From contig JBGAQH010000001.1 of the NCBI GenBank assembly GCA_044220875.1, forward strand, positions 372,001 through 436,000: a stretch of 64,000 bases of DNA, read 5' to 3'. The position numbers were made by a program, and so were the translations under genes. This DNA comes from JAEUIT01 sp044220875. GTDB lineage: Bacteria > Planctomycetota > Phycisphaerae > Phycisphaerales > SM1A02. The notes beneath the pieces were generated by a model, which was not told the origin of the DNA, ran no database searches, and was given only the letters and a program-made list of their open reading frames with translations. The stretch's first letter is position 1; each line of letters starts with the position of its first letter. Positions 42,498-50,740 of the stretch are shown here, in pieces.

Positions 42498-43280
42498 TCA
42501 GAGGTCCTTCCAGCCGATCAGCGTGTGGCCTGCGGCCCGCGCCGCGTCGGCGAAGGCGTGCAGCTCGGTCCGCTCGATGATGCGCCACCGCTCGGTGTAG
42601 CCGGGATGCACGCCGACCTCGACCGTCGGCGCGCGGAGACGGCCGATCATCGCCACCAGCGGCATGTGCCAGTCGACGTCCCAGGCGCTCGACGGCATGT
42701 AGAAGTGGTCGGTGGTGGTGAAGGCCCTGCGGATCTTCCGCCGCCAGAAGGGGCCGTACCAATAGTTGAAGGACTTGTAGGGCCGCTTGAGGTAGAGGTC
42801 CTGCGACGACCGGACGCGGGCGATGCCGAGCTTCGGCAGCACCTGGGCGAACGCGGTGCGGAAGGGGCGGAACTTGTGGAGGTGGCCGTGGGAGTCGACG
42901 TGCGAGATCCGGATGCCGCGCTCGAGGAGCGAGCGGATCTGGGCCTCGGTCTCGCGGGCGATCTGGTCGACGGGCAGCCGATTGCGGAGAGCCAGGACCC
43001 GCGTCTCGTTCGACGGCAGAAACCGGCCGTCGGGCCGCACCAGCGCCGGGATGCTCTTCGGGTCGCAGACCGGCGCCTCGAGATCGTCGCAGACGTAGGT
43101 CAGGTGCACGCCATAGGAGAGGTCGGGACGGGAGAGCGCGTAGCGCACGGCCTCGTCGGTGCCCGGCATCTTCGGCATGATGGTCGCGCTGGTGAGCGAG
43201 CCGCGCTCGAAGCACTCGATCGTGGCCGCGTTGAGCTCCCCGCTCATGCCGAAGTCGTCTGCGTTCGTGATGATTCGCAT
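42498..43280 (-). CDS. ChbG/YdjC-family carbohydrate deacetylase
   Basis: The 260-residue protein belongs to the YdjC/ChbG family of metal-dependent deacetylases that remove acetyl groups from N-acetyl sugars. It begins MRIITNADDFGMSGELNAAT, with the metal-binding D8-D9, and has SYGVHLTYV, DSHGHLHKFRP (metal histidines) and VEVGVHPGY. It should act on a nucleotide-sugar, lipid-linked sugar or polymer; freeing an amine would create an acceptor for N-acylation by the nearby ACP system (inference). The start is an ATG at 43280. Confidence 0.87.
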   Translation of the reverse strand: MRIITNADDFGMSGELNAATIECFERGSLTSATIMPKMPGTDEAVRYALSRPDLSYGVHLTYVCDDLEAPVCDPKSIPALVRPDGRFLPSNETRVLALRNRLPVDQIARETEAQIRSLLERGIRISHVDSHGHLHKFRPFRTAFAQVLPKLGIARVRSSQDLYLKRPYKSFNYWYGPFWRRKIRRAFTTTDHFYMPSSAWDVDWHMPLVAMIGRLRAPTVEVGVHPGYTERWRIIERTELHAFADAARAAGHTLIGWKDL

Positions 43281-43324
43281 GCGTCGCTCGCGTTGCCGCC
43301 GTCCACCGCGCTTCCCGACGACGG

Positions 43325-44482
43325 TCAGCCGGGCACGTTCTCTCCGTCACCATACCGCAACGTCCATGACGCCGGATCGGCGAAGCGATCGCCGGCGAGG
43401 GGGCTCTTCGGTCCCGCCTTCCACATGCCGCTCATCGTGCCGGCGGGAAGGAAGCCGAGCGGGCGAAGCCGGGAAATCCGCGCGTCGCCGGGCTGCAGGC
43501 AGACCTCGAGCGCGTCGGCGTTGAGGTCGCCGGTCGCGCGGATCGCCGCGTGAATAGCGCTGAGGCCGTCGGATCGGCTCTCGTCGAAGACGCCCCAGTC
43601 GGCGAGCGTCGCGAGCGTGAGGTTCGGAAATGCCCGGTGCGTCGCGGTGGCGTGGAACTTCACCTTCATGAGGATGTAGCCGAGCGCCTCGCCGCGCGAT
43701 CCCTCGAGCAGGTAGAGGGCCCGCTCATGGCGACGCTGGGGCTCGAACTGGCTCGCGAGCAGCCAGTTGATCCAGGCCGAGGAGCGGTGGGAGCGAACCG
43801 GCGTGCAGCGAGTGGGACGGGCGAGGACGCCATCGAACTCGCTCGGCATCGAATCGACGCGGCGCATCCGCACGCCCGCGAGCGCCCGGCGAATCGCGTT
43901 GACGCCGCGAAGTCCCACCAGCGCCGCGTCTGCAGCGAGCCTCGCCGCGCCGCCGAGCGGGCCGGTGCCGACGTAGCGCGAGACGACCGAGGCGGATCGG
44001 CGAAGCAGGATGAAGCGATCGAGCGGGACCTTCGCGAAGCGGAGCTTCTCGTAGAGCGGCAGCGCCATCTGCGAGGGGCCGTGTGCGCCGACGGTGTGGT
44101 GGGCGGCGCTCGCCTTCATCACCAGCATCACCCCCATCATGCTCTTGCGCTCCTCGGGGGGCACAAAGAGACTCGAGCCCCACAGCAGTGGGACGCAGCG
44201 GTCCTTATCTCCGTCGCGAAGGACGAGCTCTCCCGCGATGAGGTCCATGCGGCCGATGACGCGAGCGCCTCGCGTTCCGATAACCTGCATCGGTTCGTCG
44301 TCGTCGCGCGAGAGTGGATTGGCGAGCAAGGCTCGCTGCTTTTCGGCGCTGAGCCGCGCCGTGCAGACTGACTCGTCCCACCCGGAGTACACCGAGCCCT
44401 CGGCAACTTTGCGACGGGAGAGAACGTGGAGTTGGACTTGATCCGATGAGGATTCGGCCATTCGGCGCTCCATCGACGTCAT
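43325..44482 (-). CDS. GNAT-like acyltransferase, possibly two GNAT domains
   Basis: The 385-residue protein has in its first half a GNAT-like core: VIGRMDLIAGELVLRDGD, an MLVMKASAAHHTVGAHGP stretch and ALPLYEKLRFAKVP, the typical C-terminal GNAT motif. The second half repeats a similar pattern (ALGYILMKVKFHATATH, then a C-terminal LRPLGFLPAGTMSG). Proteins of this plan occur in polysaccharide loci and may transfer acyl groups to sugar amines. Alternative in-frame starts lie at residues 4 and 8. The gene is divergent from the VOC-FkbH-ACP operon, and could be the acyl acceptor step of that cassette. Function remains inference. Confidence 0.6.
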   Translation of the reverse strand: MTSMERRMAESSSDQVQLHVLSRRKVAEGSVYSGWDESVCTARLSAEKQRALLANPLSRDDDEPMQVIGTRGARVIGRMDLIAGELVLRDGDKDRCVPLLWGSSLFVPPEERKSMMGVMLVMKASAAHHTVGAHGPSQMALPLYEKLRFAKVPLDRFILLRRSASVVSRYVGTGPLGGAARLAADAALVGLRGVNAIRRALAGVRMRRVDSMPSEFDGVLARPTRCTPVRSHRSSAWINWLLASQFEPQRRHERALYLLEGSRGEALGYILMKVKFHATATHRAFPNLTLATLADWGVFDESRSDGLSAIHAAIRATGDLNADALEVCLQPGDARISRLRPLGFLPAGTMSGMWKAGPKSPLAGDRFADPASWTLRYGDGENVPG

Positions 44483-44610
44483 CCGGATCGGGCGGCCCGT
44501 CCTCGGGTCCGCACCGAGCGCCTCGCCGTCGGATTGTTGTCGATCGAGCCAATATCATCGGCGATTCGCCGCCGCGGGCGTCGCCGCCGCCAGACTTCCG
44601 ACCGAGCTTC

Positions 44611-45063
44611 ATGTCCCAGCCCACGCCGACCCCGAATCCGCCCGCGCCGCTGCGAGCCCACCACATGGGCGTCGCCGTGCCCGACATGGACGTGGCGATC
44701 CGGAAGTACGCGGAGATCCTTGGGCTTCGCCTGCTCTCCGGTCCCTTCGATGACCCGATCCAGAAAGTTCGGGTCTGTTTCATCGGGACGGGCGAACCCG
44801 CGGACGCGGTGATCGAACTGATCAGCCCGCTGCCCTCGCCGGCGGGCGACGACGCGCCGATTCACCAATACCTCCGCAAGGAGCTCGGCGCGTACCACAT
44901 CTGCTACGAGGTTGCGGACATGGACGGGACGTTGAGGCACATGCGATCGAAGGGCTGTCTGGTGGTGAGCGGACCGGTGCCGGCGGTGGCGTTCGACATG
45001 CGCCGCATCGCGTGGCTGCTCATGCCCACGCGCCAGCTCATCGAGGTGGTGGAACGTGGCTGA
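44611..45063 (+). CDS. VOC-family protein (methylmalonyl-CoA epimerase-like)
   Basis: The 150-residue protein belongs to the vicinal oxygen chelate superfamily and resembles methylmalonyl-CoA epimerase. HHMGVAVPDMDVAIRKYAEIL (18-38) carries the metal histidine; AYHICYEVADMDGTLRHM and RRIAWLLMP/TRQLIEVVE follow. A canonical metal triad would be H19, an internal histidine and E148-like residues. The ATG at 44611 is chosen; the frame upstream is Pro/Ser-rich and non-coding. It overlaps the FkbH gene by 8 bp, so it likely acts on the same acyl-ACP intermediate, perhaps as an epimerase or hydratase (inference). TATCAT at 44555-44560 may be a -10 box. Confidence 0.82.
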   Translation: MSQPTPTPNPPAPLRAHHMGVAVPDMDVAIRKYAEILGLRLLSGPFDDPIQKVRVCFIGTGEPADAVIELISPLPSPAGDDAPIHQYLRKELGAYHICYEVADMDGTLRHMRSKGCLVVSGPVPAVAFDMRRIAWLLMPTRQLIEVVERG

Positions 45064-47020
45064 TACCGGCTCCGGCCCCGCGGACGCGCACGCGACCCAC
45101 GTCGCGGAACTCTCGCCCTCGGAGGCCAGGGAGCGCGTCGACGCGCTGCTGGCGGAGGGGCAGCACCAGGAAGCGAAGCGGGCGCTCGACGCGCTCTGGC
45201 GCATGGACGCGGGACCGGCCACGGCCGCCTTCGCCGTGTCGCGATTCGAGCGGCTGCGCGGGTCGATCCCGCTGACCGCCTGCCGACTCTACGTCATGCG
45301 CTCGTTCACCGTCGAGAGCGCGATCCCGCTGCTCCGGGCCCAGGCGTTCGCCGGCGGCATCGACGCGACGGTGCAGCTCGGTGAGTTCAACACGTATGCC
45401 CAGGAGATCCTCGATCCGAAGGGCGCCCTCTACGCCTTCAAGCCCGACGTTGCGATTCTGGCCGTGCAGACCCGCGACATCGCCCCGTCGCTCCACGCCC
45501 GGTTCGCCGATCTCGCGCCGGAGGAGATCGAGGCGTCGGTCGAGGGAACGGCCGCGGCGTTCGAGCGCTGGATCGAGACCTTCCGCCGCGAGAGCAGCGC
45601 CCATCTCATCGTGCATCTCCTCGAGGTGCCCGAGCCGGCCCAGGGGATCCTCGACGCCCAGCAGGAGCTCGGCCAGGCCGAGGCGATTCGCCGCATCAAC
45701 GCCCGCATCGCCGCGGCGTGCCGGGCAAAGCGGGCGGTCTATGCCCTCGACGTGAACCAGCTCGTCGCCCGACGCGGGCGCGAGCAGTGGCATGACGAGC
45801 GGCTCTGGCTCAACGCCCGCATGCCGATCGGGCCGAAGGAACTCATCCATCTCGCCCGCGAGTGGACGCGCTTCCTCCATCCGATCACCGGGCGCGTCTG
45901 CAAGTGCCTCGTCTGCGACCTGGACAACACGCTGTGGGGAGGCGTCATCGGCGAGGACGGCATGACCGGAATCCGCCTCGGCGCCGAGCATCCCGGCGCC
46001 GCGTTTCAGGCGCTCCAGCGGGCGATTCTCGATCTCTCGCAGCGCGGCGTCATTCTCGCGATCGCCAGCAAGAACAACATCGACGACGCGATGGAGGCGA
46101 TCAGGGGACATCCCGGCATGCTGCTGCGGCCCGAGCACTTCGCGGCGGTGCGCATCAACTGGAAGGACAAGGCCAGCAACCTGCGCGAGATCGCGGCGGA
46201 GCTGAACATCGGCATCGACAGCCTCGCCTTCATCGACGACAACCCGGTCGAGCGCACGTGGGTGCGCGAACAGGTGCCCGAGGTCACGGTCATCGACCTG
46301 CCCAAGGACCCCGGCGGCTACGCGAAGGCGCTGCGCGAGTCGATGGTCTTCGAGCGGCTCTCGCTCACCGCGGAGGACCGCGAGCGGGGACGCCAGTACG
46401 CCGAGCAGCGCGTGCGGTCGGAGCTTCAGCAGCAGGCCGGCTCGATCGAGGAGTTCTACGAGTCGCTCGCCCAGGAGGTCGAGATCGCCCACGTGACGCC
46501 GATGACGCTCGCCCGCGTCTCGCAGCTCACCGGGAAGACGAACCAGTTCAATCTCACCACGCGCCGCTACAGCGAGCAGCAGGTGCAGGAGATGGCCGAC
46601 TCGCCCGACTGGCGGGTCTACTCGATCCGGGTCCGCGACCGCTTCGGCGACAACGGCCTGGTCGGCGTTGCCATCGCCCACTACGTGGCCGAGGGAGGCC
46701 GCAGGGTCTGCGAGATCGACTCCTTCCTGCTCTCCTGCCGCGTCATCGGGCGCACCGTCGAGACCTCGTTCGTCGCGGCGATCATCGAGGAGGCGCGGCA
46801 GCACGGGGCCACGCTCCTCCGGGCCTGGTTCATCCCGACGAAGAAGAATGCGCCGGCCAAGGACTTCCTCGCCAGTCAGGGCTTCGCCAAGGTGAGCGAG
46901 GCCGACGGCACGCAGACATTCGAGTTCGACCTGACCTCCGGGAACATCGAGTTCCCGCGCTGGATCAGGCGAATCGCGACGACCGATTCGACACGCACGC
47001 GCACGGAGACTCCGTCATGA
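45056..47020 (+). CDS. FkbH-family protein: HAD phosphatase-like glyceryl-ACP synthase
   Basis: The 654-residue protein has the three-part FkbH design. An N-terminal SGNH-like domain (about 60-260) is followed by a HAD-IIIC domain with the catalytic motif VCDLDNTLWGG (D288/D290), ASKNN and the acidic IDDNPVER motif. A C-terminal acyltransferase/GNAT-like domain (about 480-630, RVSQLTGKTNQFNLTTRRYS and IIEEARQHGATLLRAWF) completes it. FkbH proteins take D-1,3-bisphosphoglycerate, remove the phosphate and load a glyceryl unit on an ACP. The GTG start at 45056 overlaps the VOC gene; its stop overlaps the methyltransferase ATG. The adjacent ACP is the expected acceptor. Confidence 0.92.
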   Translation: MADTGSGPADAHATHVAELSPSEARERVDALLAEGQHQEAKRALDALWRMDAGPATAAFAVSRFERLRGSIPLTACRLYVMRSFTVESAIPLLRAQAFAGGIDATVQLGEFNTYAQEILDPKGALYAFKPDVAILAVQTRDIAPSLHARFADLAPEEIEASVEGTAAAFERWIETFRRESSAHLIVHLLEVPEPAQGILDAQQELGQAEAIRRINARIAAACRAKRAVYALDVNQLVARRGREQWHDERLWLNARMPIGPKELIHLAREWTRFLHPITGRVCKCLVCDLDNTLWGGVIGEDGMTGIRLGAEHPGAAFQALQRAILDLSQRGVILAIASKNNIDDAMEAIRGHPGMLLRPEHFAAVRINWKDKASNLREIAAELNIGIDSLAFIDDNPVERTWVREQVPEVTVIDLPKDPGGYAKALRESMVFERLSLTAEDRERGRQYAEQRVRSELQQQAGSIEEFYESLAQEVEIAHVTPMTLARVSQLTGKTNQFNLTTRRYSEQQVQEMADSPDWRVYSIRVRDRFGDNGLVGVAIAHYVAEGGRRVCEIDSFLLSCRVIGRTVETSFVAAIIEEARQHGATLLRAWFIPTKKNAPAKDFLASQGFAKVSEADGTQTFEFDLTSGNIEFPRWIRRIATTDSTRTRTETPS

Positions 47021-48000
47021 CGACTGCAGGCACCGCCCCCTCGGGACAGGTCACGTTCGACGACATCATCCGCGCGCTCCCGGCCGGCGCCACCTGCCAG
47101 CCGCTGCTGCGGGCCATGTACGTTGATAAGGCGTGGCTCCTGAAGCCGATGCTCGAGGCCCTCACCCCCGCGATGCTCCCGGCCTACGCCCGCGAGGTCG
47201 AGGACATCTGGACGGTGATGCGCAACGCCCGACCGACGACGCCCGAGGCGGAGCGCCTCGCCCAGGGCATGAAGGGACTCGCCTTCCACAGCATGGAGTT
47301 CCTGAAGCGGCAGATCGAGTTCGCGAAGACCGGCGAGTACAAGGCCAACGACTACGACACCGTCTACAAGGAGGTCTACTCCAACGAGACGGTGATGGCC
47401 CAGTACCTCGACGGCCTGCTGCTCACCTACATCGCGTGGCCGAACCACTACCGGCTCCTCAACTGGTACCGCGACGCCTTCCTCGCCAAGGCCCGGCCGG
47501 GCGAGTGTCTCGAGATCGGCCCCGGCCACGGCTGGCTCGCCCTCTGGCAGCTCCGCTCGAGTCCGGCGAACCGATTCCTCGGCCTGGACATCAGCCCGCA
47601 CTCCGTCGCGTACAGCCGATCGGTGCTGGCTGCCGCGAAGATCGAGCAGTCGCGCTGGAGCGTCCTCGAGCGCGACGCCCAGAAGGGCATCGAGGCCCAC
47701 GCCAAGCCCTTCGATCGCGTGGTCATCGCCGAGGTCATCGAGCACCTCAAGGAGCCGGAGATCATCGTGAACGCGGCCCGCGAGCGATCGCACAGGGACA
47801 CGCTCTTCTTCATCACGACCGTGGTGAACCTCGAGGCGATCGACCACATCCACCTCTTCCGCTCGCTGCAGGAAGTCCGCGACTTCTGCACGGGCAAGTG
47901 CGGCCTGACGGTGCTCGACGAGCTCGACCTGCCGCTGAAGATGAACCTGAAGATGGAGGACGAGGCCTACGAGGTCGCCCTCGTCTGCCGGCCGGCCTGA
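47017..48000 (+). CDS. Class I SAM-dependent methyltransferase in the FkbH cassette
   Basis: The 327-residue enzyme has a long helical N-terminal region (about 1-155) and a Rossmann methyltransferase domain with motif I LEIGPGHGWLALW (165-177) and motif II-like VIAEVIEHLKEPE. A conserved stretch YSNETVMAQYLDGLLLTYIAW precedes the SAM site. The ATG overlaps the FkbH stop (ATGA, 47017-47020). In methoxymalonyl-ACP systems an O-methyltransferase (FkbG) acts on the glyceryl-ACP; this gene is in the right place for that role but the sequence is not clearly FkbG-like, so the substrate is inference. Confidence 0.85.
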   Translation: MTTAGTAPSGQVTFDDIIRALPAGATCQPLLRAMYVDKAWLLKPMLEALTPAMLPAYAREVEDIWTVMRNARPTTPEAERLAQGMKGLAFHSMEFLKRQIEFAKTGEYKANDYDTVYKEVYSNETVMAQYLDGLLLTYIAWPNHYRLLNWYRDAFLAKARPGECLEIGPGHGWLALWQLRSSPANRFLGLDISPHSVAYSRSVLAAAKIEQSRWSVLERDAQKGIEAHAKPFDRVVIAEVIEHLKEPEIIVNAARERSHRDTLFFITTVVNLEAIDHIHLFRSLQEVRDFCTGKCGLTVLDELDLPLKMNLKMEDEAYEVALVCRPA

Positions 48001-48047
48001 AGCCGGCGCCGCCGTCCGATCCGACTCGAACAGAACGCCCGAACGCC

Positions 48048-48287
48048 ATGCCAGACCAACTCTCCACCGACATCCGCCGCGTCGTCTCCGACGTTCTCGG
48101 AGTGCCCGCATCGCAGCTCACCGAAGCCTCGTCGCCCGACACCATCGAGAGCTGGGACTCGATCCAGCATCTCAGCATCGTGCTCGGCCTCGAGCAGGCG
48201 CTGGGGGTGCAGTTCGATCCCGAGGACATCGAGAAGATGCGGTCGGTCGGCGCGCTCGAGGCGATGGTCCGCGCGAAGCGCGGCTGA
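48048..48287 (+). CDS. Acyl carrier protein (phosphopantetheine carrier)
   Basis: This 79-residue ACP begins MPDQLSTDIRRVVSDVL and carries the phosphopantetheine site DSIQHL with S38. It follows the methyltransferase gene by 47 bp in the VOC-FkbH-methyltransferase-ACP operon. A free-standing ACP next to FkbH is the usual carrier for glyceryl transfer. The carrier lacks polyketide synthase partners, so the acyl group is probably handed to a sugar or a glycan. Confidence 0.9.
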   Translation: MPDQLSTDIRRVVSDVLGVPASQLTEASSPDTIESWDSIQHLSIVLGLEQALGVQFDPEDIEKMRSVGALEAMVRAKRG

Positions 48288-48303
48288 TCGCCCTCCGCGG
48301 CGC

Positions 48304-49188
48304 TCACTTCGCCTTGCGCACCGGCAGGCCGGGGATCTGCTGCCCCTCGTCGATCCGGTGGAGCTTGTCGCGGAAGAGCACGCTGATCATGTACTCGTAG
48401 TTGGCCATGAGGCAGGCCAGATGGAAGCCCGGACGCCCGTCGAGGAATCCGAGCCGCAGGAAGTACATGTAGACGAAGCGCATCAGCGGCCGGCCCGGGA
48501 GGCGCGGCCAGAGCGTGCGGCGGATCCACTGGCGCCAGCGCAGGTGGTCCTTGAACATCCGCTGCGGGTCGGCGCCACCGCCCTCGCCGAAGTGGGCGCG
48601 GACCCACTCGTCGCTCTCGAGGTCCGCGTAGCTGATGTGCTTCTTGAGGTACTCCGAGATCGTCTCGCGGCGGATGTGGAGCATCTCGCCGCGCAGGTAG
48701 CTGGTCGGCCCGTCGCAGAGCATGTGCTCGTGCACGGCGCGATCCTCGTAGCGGCAGCGGCCGCGGCGGAAGAAGCGGAGGTTCCACGACGGGTACAGCC
48801 CGCCGTGCCGGACCGCGCGACCCATGAAGAGCACCACGCGGTTGACGAAGAACCCGGCGACGTCGCGCTCGTTGGCTGCGACCTCGAGGAGCTCGCGGCC
48901 GAGCTTCGGCGTGATGCGCTCGTCGGCGTCGAGGATGAAGATCCAGTCCGCGCGGAAGCCGAGATTGTCCAGACCCCAGTTCTTCTGCCGCGCGTACCCC
49001 TCCCAGGCGTGCTCGACGACCGTCGCGCCGGCCTTCCTCGCCATCTCCTGCGTGCCGTCGGTCGAGCAGGAGTCGAGGACGAAGACCGGTCCGACCGTGA
49101 TGGCGTTCCGGACCGTCTCCTCGATGTGCGCCGCCTCGTTGAAGGTCGGGATGAGGATCTCGATGAGCGGCTTGTCGGACGTGCTCAT
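48304..49188 (-). CDS. Glycosyltransferase, GT2 family (first of a tandem pair)
   Basis: The 294-residue GT-A enzyme starts with the GT2 fold, LIEILIPTFNEAAHIEETVRN, and has FVLDSCSTDGT and the DxD-like DADERITPKL. The middle segment (GGLYPSWNLRFFRRGRCRYED) and the end (MRFVYMYFLRLGFLDGRPGFHL) resemble the KdtX/WaaE-type GT2 enzymes. It is clearly related to the neighbour encoded upstream. Its ATG overlaps that gene's stop (ATGA). Donor and acceptor are unknown. Confidence 0.87.
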   Translation of the reverse strand: MSTSDKPLIEILIPTFNEAAHIEETVRNAITVGPVFVLDSCSTDGTQEMARKAGATVVEHAWEGYARQKNWGLDNLGFRADWIFILDADERITPKLGRELLEVAANERDVAGFFVNRVVLFMGRAVRHGGLYPSWNLRFFRRGRCRYEDRAVHEHMLCDGPTSYLRGEMLHIRRETISEYLKKHISYADLESDEWVRAHFGEGGGADPQRMFKDHLRWRQWIRRTLWPRLPGRPLMRFVYMYFLRLGFLDGRPGFHLACLMANYEYMISVLFRDKLHRIDEGQQIPGLPVRKAK

Positions 49189-50111
49189 GGCCTCTCCTCA
49201 AGCATTCGGAGGGCGAGCTCGTCGGTGCGCGCCCGCCAGTTGCGCTGTTGCTCGCGCAGCTTCAGCTCGATCCAGTATTCGTACATCGAGATCATCGCCG
49301 CATAGTGAAAGCCCGCGCTCCCGTCGAGGATCGCCAGCCGCACGAAGTACATGTAGAGGAAGCGGACCAGCCCGCGGAAGGGCGGGAAGAAGCTGAGGTT
49401 CTTGATGGAACGGCGGCGCACCGCCTTGTCGCCGTCGAACGCGAGCCGCAACTGGGCCATGAGCCCGCCGCCGACGACGCGCATCGCCTCGCGGGCCTCC
49501 ATCTGCGAATAGGAATTGTGCTTGTGGAACCAGGGCACGAGGCCCTTGTTGAAGCTGTAGTGGATGAAGTGCTCGGAGAGCTCGCCGAGCGACCCGTTCA
49601 CCACCGGGTGCGCGTTCACCTCGCGGTCCTCATAGTGGACGCATTCGGGGCGGAAGAGTCGGAGGATCCACACCGGATAGATGCCGCCGCGGCGGATCCA
49701 CCGGCCGAGGAACATGTTCTTGTAGCGAAGCCGGTAGGCGACGTGCGGAAGCGCGGAGTCGTTGGTCTTGGCGAGGATCTCGTCGCGCAGGTCGGTCGGC
49801 ATGCGCTCGTCGGCATCCGAGTAGTAGACCCACGGATACTTGAACGGGATGTTGCGGAGAGCCCAGTTGGAGTGCGCCGACCAGTTGTCGAACTTCCGCT
49901 GGATGATGCGGACGTTCGGGAAGCGGGCGGCGATCTCGAGGGTCCGGTCGCTCGAGTAGCTGTCGAAGAGGACGACGTCGTCGGTGAAGTCGAAGCAGCG
50001 CAGGCACGCCTCGATGTTCACCTCCTCGTCCTTGGTCAGGACAAGGATGCTCACCGGCACCTTGCCGTTCGGCAGCGTCACCCGGAAGTTCTCGATCGGA
50101 TTCGCGGTCAC
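49185..50111 (-). CDS. Glycosyltransferase, GT2 family (second of a tandem pair)
   Basis: The 308-residue enzyme has the GT2 motifs PVSILVLTKDEEVNIEACLR, VVLFDSYSSDRT and SDADERMPTDLRDEI. RRGGIYPVWILRLFRPECVHYEDRE and LVRFLYMYFVRLAILDGSAGFH match the same plan as its downstream neighbour, so the two are paralogs that probably arose by tandem duplication. The start overlaps the stop of the acetyltransferase gene (50108-50111). It would add another sugar to the repeat unit. Confidence 0.87.
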   Translation of the reverse strand: MTANPIENFRVTLPNGKVPVSILVLTKDEEVNIEACLRCFDFTDDVVLFDSYSSDRTLEIAARFPNVRIIQRKFDNWSAHSNWALRNIPFKYPWVYYSDADERMPTDLRDEILAKTNDSALPHVAYRLRYKNMFLGRWIRRGGIYPVWILRLFRPECVHYEDREVNAHPVVNGSLGELSEHFIHYSFNKGLVPWFHKHNSYSQMEAREAMRVVGGGLMAQLRLAFDGDKAVRRRSIKNLSFFPPFRGLVRFLYMYFVRLAILDGSAGFHYAAMISMYEYWIELKLREQQRNWRARTDELALRMLEERP

Positions 50112-50740
50112 GGCTTCGCTCCCTCCCCGACGCGCTCGGGGCGCGGCCGGGCCTTGACGACCCGGGCCGGATTGCCCGCGACGATCATCGCGGCGGGCAC
50201 GTCGCGCATGACGACCGCCCTCGCGCCGACCAGGGCGTTGTCGCCGATCGTGACGTCCGGACCGACGAACGCGTCGGCGCAGACCCAGACGCCGTGGCCG
50301 ATGGTGATGAACGATCGCAAGAGCGGAAGGTCCTCGCGGTGATAGTCATGCGTGCCGGCGCAGAGGTGGCAGCGCTGCGACACGACGGTGTGGTCGCCGA
50401 TGCGGATCGGTCCGAGGTTGTAGACGAGGACTTCCTCGGCCAGCGCGCTGTGCGCTCCCATGGCCAGCAGCCACGGATGCTGCACGCGCACGCTTCGGCG
50501 GACCACGCTGGTGTCGGCGAGCGACGCACCGAAGCTCCGCAGCAGGAAGCGGCGCCAGCGGTGGGCCTTCATCGGCGACCAGCGGAAGAGCGTCGCCTGC
50601 ACGAGTTCCCACAGCGCCCGTCGGACGTATTCGCTCTTGGGATAGGGGGCCCGCGCCGTCTTGTCGAGGCGCTGGTACAGCTCCGTCGGCGGCGCCGGCT
50701 CCGATCGCGGTCGCGTGTTGGTCGAGGTCGGCTCGCTCAT
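50108..50740 (-). CDS. Hexapeptide-repeat acetyltransferase, WcaF-like
   Basis: The 210-residue protein contains left-handed beta-helix repeats: VQHPWLLAMGAHSALAEEVL, then VYNLGPIRIGDHTVVSQRCH, LCAGTHDYHRED, VWVCADAFVGPDVTIGDNAL and GARAVVMRDVPAAMIVAGNP. This plan resembles WcaF-like putative acetyltransferases of colanic-acid type clusters. The ATG at 50740 overlaps the epimerase stop (ATGA, 50737-50740); the in-frame start further upstream (50770) is unneeded. It should O-acetylate a polysaccharide residue. Confidence 0.83.
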   Translation of the reverse strand: MSEPTSTNTRPRSEPAPPTELYQRLDKTARAPYPKSEYVRRALWELVQATLFRWSPMKAHRWRRFLLRSFGASLADTSVVRRSVRVQHPWLLAMGAHSALAEEVLVYNLGPIRIGDHTVVSQRCHLCAGTHDYHREDLPLLRSFITIGHGVWVCADAFVGPDVTIGDNALVGARAVVMRDVPAAMIVAGNPARVVKARPRPERVGEGAKP

